A DNA stretch of 63,232 nt from assembly GCF_900142235.1 (NCBI RefSeq), contig NZ_FRAE01000013.1, positions 1 to 63,232 on the forward strand, in the 5' to 3' direction. This document shows positions 62,964-63,232 of this stretch, piece by piece. The translations under genes were made by a program, and so were the position numbers. This DNA comes from Tepidibacter formicigenes DSM 15518. GTDB lineage: Bacteria > Bacillota > Clostridia > Peptostreptococcales > Peptostreptococcaceae. Position 1 is the stretch's first letter. Each line of letters opens with the position of its first letter. The notes beneath the pieces were generated by a model. That model was given only the letters and a program-made list of their open reading frames with translations, was not told the DNA's origin and ran no database searches.

Positions 62964-63232
62964 TCTATATCCTCCCTCTATATACTTTTATTTTCTCTTA
63001 AATACTCTCTATTTCTTACAATTTCATAAATTGATAGATATAATTTTTGGATATAACTTCAACATATTCAATTTTATGGATATAAAAATGTATAACTCCA
63101 GAAAATCAGTGTTTTTACCAAAATATTACTGGAATTAATCCACTAATTTCATGGCGACGTACCCTCCCATGTCTCACAGGATCAATGTCCCTAAATTCCT
63201 TCGTTCAGTCTATCCATGATGTGGTATCAGCT
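62964..63232. other. Upstream region and structured, GC-richer window end
   Basis: 62964-63130 is AT-rich leader and promoter space for the lipoprotein operon; no clear -35/-10 pair is seen. From about 63140 to the edge the composition becomes GC-richer. On the minus strand it reads CTGAACGAAG (63203-63212) followed 6 nt later by TAGGGA, then CCTGTGAGACATGGG and GTACGTCGCC. The first part resembles the remnant at 37341-37392; the last resembles the 3' end of 5S rRNA only weakly. It runs out of the window. Confidence 0.35.

Noticed and set aside
63140-63232. 5S rRNA gene on the minus strand
   Set aside because: Only the end resembles 5S (CCTGTGAGA, GTACGTCGCC). The conserved GCCGATGGTA and central helices are missing, and alignment fails.

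Overview
The window is AT-rich DNA (roughly 70 % A+T by eye) with strong AGGAGG-type ribosome binding sites, many TTG and GTG starts, tight operons and U-tailed hairpin terminators. This is typical of low-GC Firmicutes. A YyaC spore protein and a DUF421/DUF4363 pair suggest an endospore former, and Re-citrate synthase suggests an anaerobic Clostridia member. The order miaB-mutS-mutL-miaA-hfq, with lexA, a long glutamine synthetase and a YnbB-like PLP enzyme nearby, resembles Peptostreptococcaceae-type chromosomes. That family placement is from memory. I see no tRNA or rRNA gene, no prophage and no CRISPR array.

Layout. 1-6.5 kb: end of an unknown zinc-ribbon protein, an RNase HI-LarE fusion, an RNA methyltransferase, an ABC-F ATPase, a radical SAM protein, a spore protein and a small basic protein. 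6.5-11 kb: a four-gene HlyD/MacB/TolC-like export operon behind four 7-mers spaced 11 bp apart, which look like OmpR-family response regulator boxes. 11-15.7 kb (minus strand): Re-citrate synthase, aconitase and NAD-type isocitrate dehydrogenase, the oxidative route to 2-oxoglutarate. 16-22.7 kb: an HD protein, then FmdE plus a complete Opp/Nik-type ABC importer whose two ATPases are fused. 22.7-25 kb (minus): an envelope-stress-like group with PspA. 25-28.3 kb: a DUF1836 protein, a split permease whose second half carries a ferredoxin domain, and a DegV protein.

28.6-37.2 kb is the most coherent accessory block. It holds an orphan peptide-binding protein without permeases, a small lipoprotein-like protein, a six-helix histidine kinase, a CitB-type response regulator, an OPT peptide transporter, a PqqD-like protein, a small membrane protein and PepD dipeptidase. 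I read it as a peptide sensing, uptake and degradation system. It is followed by a scar with a phnA pseudogene and a structured mobile-element-like remnant. 37.7-42.1 kb: deoD, an S66 carboxypeptidase, a HAD phosphatase, and thiD-thiE under a TPP riboswitch.

42-50 kb: repeats, two tyrosine recombinases flanking lexA, glutamine synthetase and the PLP enzyme. A perfect lox/dif-like palindrome lies just upstream of the second recombinase. 50-57 kb (minus): hfq, miaA, mutL, mutS and miaB, i.e. mismatch repair plus tRNA modification. 57-63 kb: a small membrane protein, the DUF421 and DUF4363 genes, truA, and an OmpR-type two-component system next to an integrin-like-repeat lipoprotein.

The strongest unexplained signals are the lox/dif-like site at 48646-48679, a near-identical ~155 bp element present in two inverted copies (12250-12406 and 49733-49886), the peptide block, the RNase HI-LarE fusion and the ferredoxin-tailed permease.
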